From contig NW_019775634.1 of assembly GCF_001039355.2 (NCBI RefSeq), positions 62,001 to 126,000 of the forward strand: DNA of 64,000 nucleotides, given 5' to 3'. This document shows positions 63,353-64,000 of the stretch, in pieces. The translations under genes and the position numbers were made by a program. Each line of letters begins with the position of its first letter. Position 1 is the stretch's first letter. The stretch is from Lingula anatina (lineage: Eukaryota; Brachiopoda; Lingulata; Lingulida; Lingulidae). Below the pieces are notes generated by a model. That model saw nothing but the letters and a program-made list of their open reading frames with translations, was not told where the DNA came from and made no database searches.

Positions 63353-64000
63353 AAAACGAATTGAAGACCAGTCAGCTTTGTGTAATTGCTTAATAACAGA
63401 TGAACATCTCATTTTATAGGCTGTGAGATTTTCACCAGTCATGTTTTTTTTAAGCCAAATTCTCAGCAAAAAATAACTTTGTTAAAAATGTTAAATATCA
63501 TTATAAATTTGGTCAGAGACAGTTCGGAAAATACTCATTTATATTTTAACCTTAAATAATGTATGAGAAGCCTAGTATAATGATCATTCTGAATGAAATC
63601 CATTTTCTAATCAATATATTCCTTTTCTTAAGTAGATTGCACTTCAAGTGTATGGGATACCTGTACTGATGTTTCATAGGAAAGCCATTAAGGCAAATGT
63701 TCCCAGAATTTCCAATAATATACAGTTAATTTGTCAAGTTTTGGTGAATTTCATTGACTCCTAATAATAAATTTATTAGGTTGACATGGACTCACATGAC
63801 CTTCGCACCTAAAATTGGCACCCAGTGGAGGATAGGCTTCATTGAGAAAACTTTATGAATGAAGGCTAGTCCAGTAGTAAAACTAAATGTGCGGGGAATA
63901 GAGGTACCCAGGCCCAGACAAAGCAATAGAAGCAGTTTCTGTGACCACAAATTCTTGAAGTTCTTTGTAGTTTTGTGGTTTTGTGTAGGGAACTTGGTAC
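63353..64000. other. Possible 3' untranslated and downstream sequence
   Basis: No open frame of note. AATAAA within AATAATAAATTT near 63766 would be a reasonable poly(A) signal for the candidate terminal exon. Confidence 0.35.

Noticed and set aside
52686-64000. Remaining latrophilin domains downstream of the lectin domain
   Set aside because: I looked for olfactomedin, GAIN/GPS and seven-helix exons on the plus strand and saw none. Exon 55686 is in the wrong phase to follow the lectin exon.
1-64000. tRNA, rRNA or CRISPR-like features
   Set aside because: No cloverleaf with a GGTTCGANTCC-type box was found, nor any conserved rRNA segment or spaced identical repeats. The repeats seen are tandem or transposon-derived.

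Overview
This is a non-coding-rich stretch of an animal nuclear genome: AT-rich (roughly 36% GC by eye), full of microsatellites and short inverted-repeat transposons, with no operon-like gene packing and almost no open frames above 120 codons. The one clearly recognisable protein is a SUEL/RBL-type (rhamnose-binding lectin) domain whose sequence resembles the invertebrate latrophilin (Cirl) version. With the genome texture, that suggests a marine invertebrate, possibly an echinoderm or another deuterostome. This is an inference; the species cannot be read from the window.

Layout. 1-26 kb: non-coding sequence with a foldback element (about 5.3-5.4 kb), a diverged tandem repeat (14.1-15.35 kb), two small terminal-inverted-repeat elements (11.94 and 24.05 kb) and weakly supported plus-strand exon candidates (7.43, 9.76, 16.29 kb). 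26-46.8 kb: a good 38-nt exon candidate, then a transposon-rich stretch with two nested-insertion cases and two assembly duplications bordering N bases. 46.8-50.1 kb: a 3.27-kb element with perfect 19-bp terminal inverted repeats and a 3-bp target duplication. 52.25-52.69 kb: the lectin gene or exon. 53.9-64 kb: another small transposon, a good 89-nt exon candidate at 55.7 kb, a 31-bp minisatellite, and a possible terminal exon at 63.28 kb.

The plus-strand exon candidates at 9759, 16293, 26258, 55686 and 63278 can be joined in one consistent reading phase. The 26258-55686 junction reads like the GDRL loop region of a PDZ domain. If they belong to one gene, the lectin gene sits inside its 29-kb intron on the same strand. 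The model is tentative.

The most distinctive unexplained material is mobile DNA: a four-copy family of 68-168 bp elements with CAGGGGCGGAT ends, each flanked by a perfect 5-bp target duplication, and the 3.27-kb element, whose insertion-free allele may be preserved by an assembly duplication next to it.
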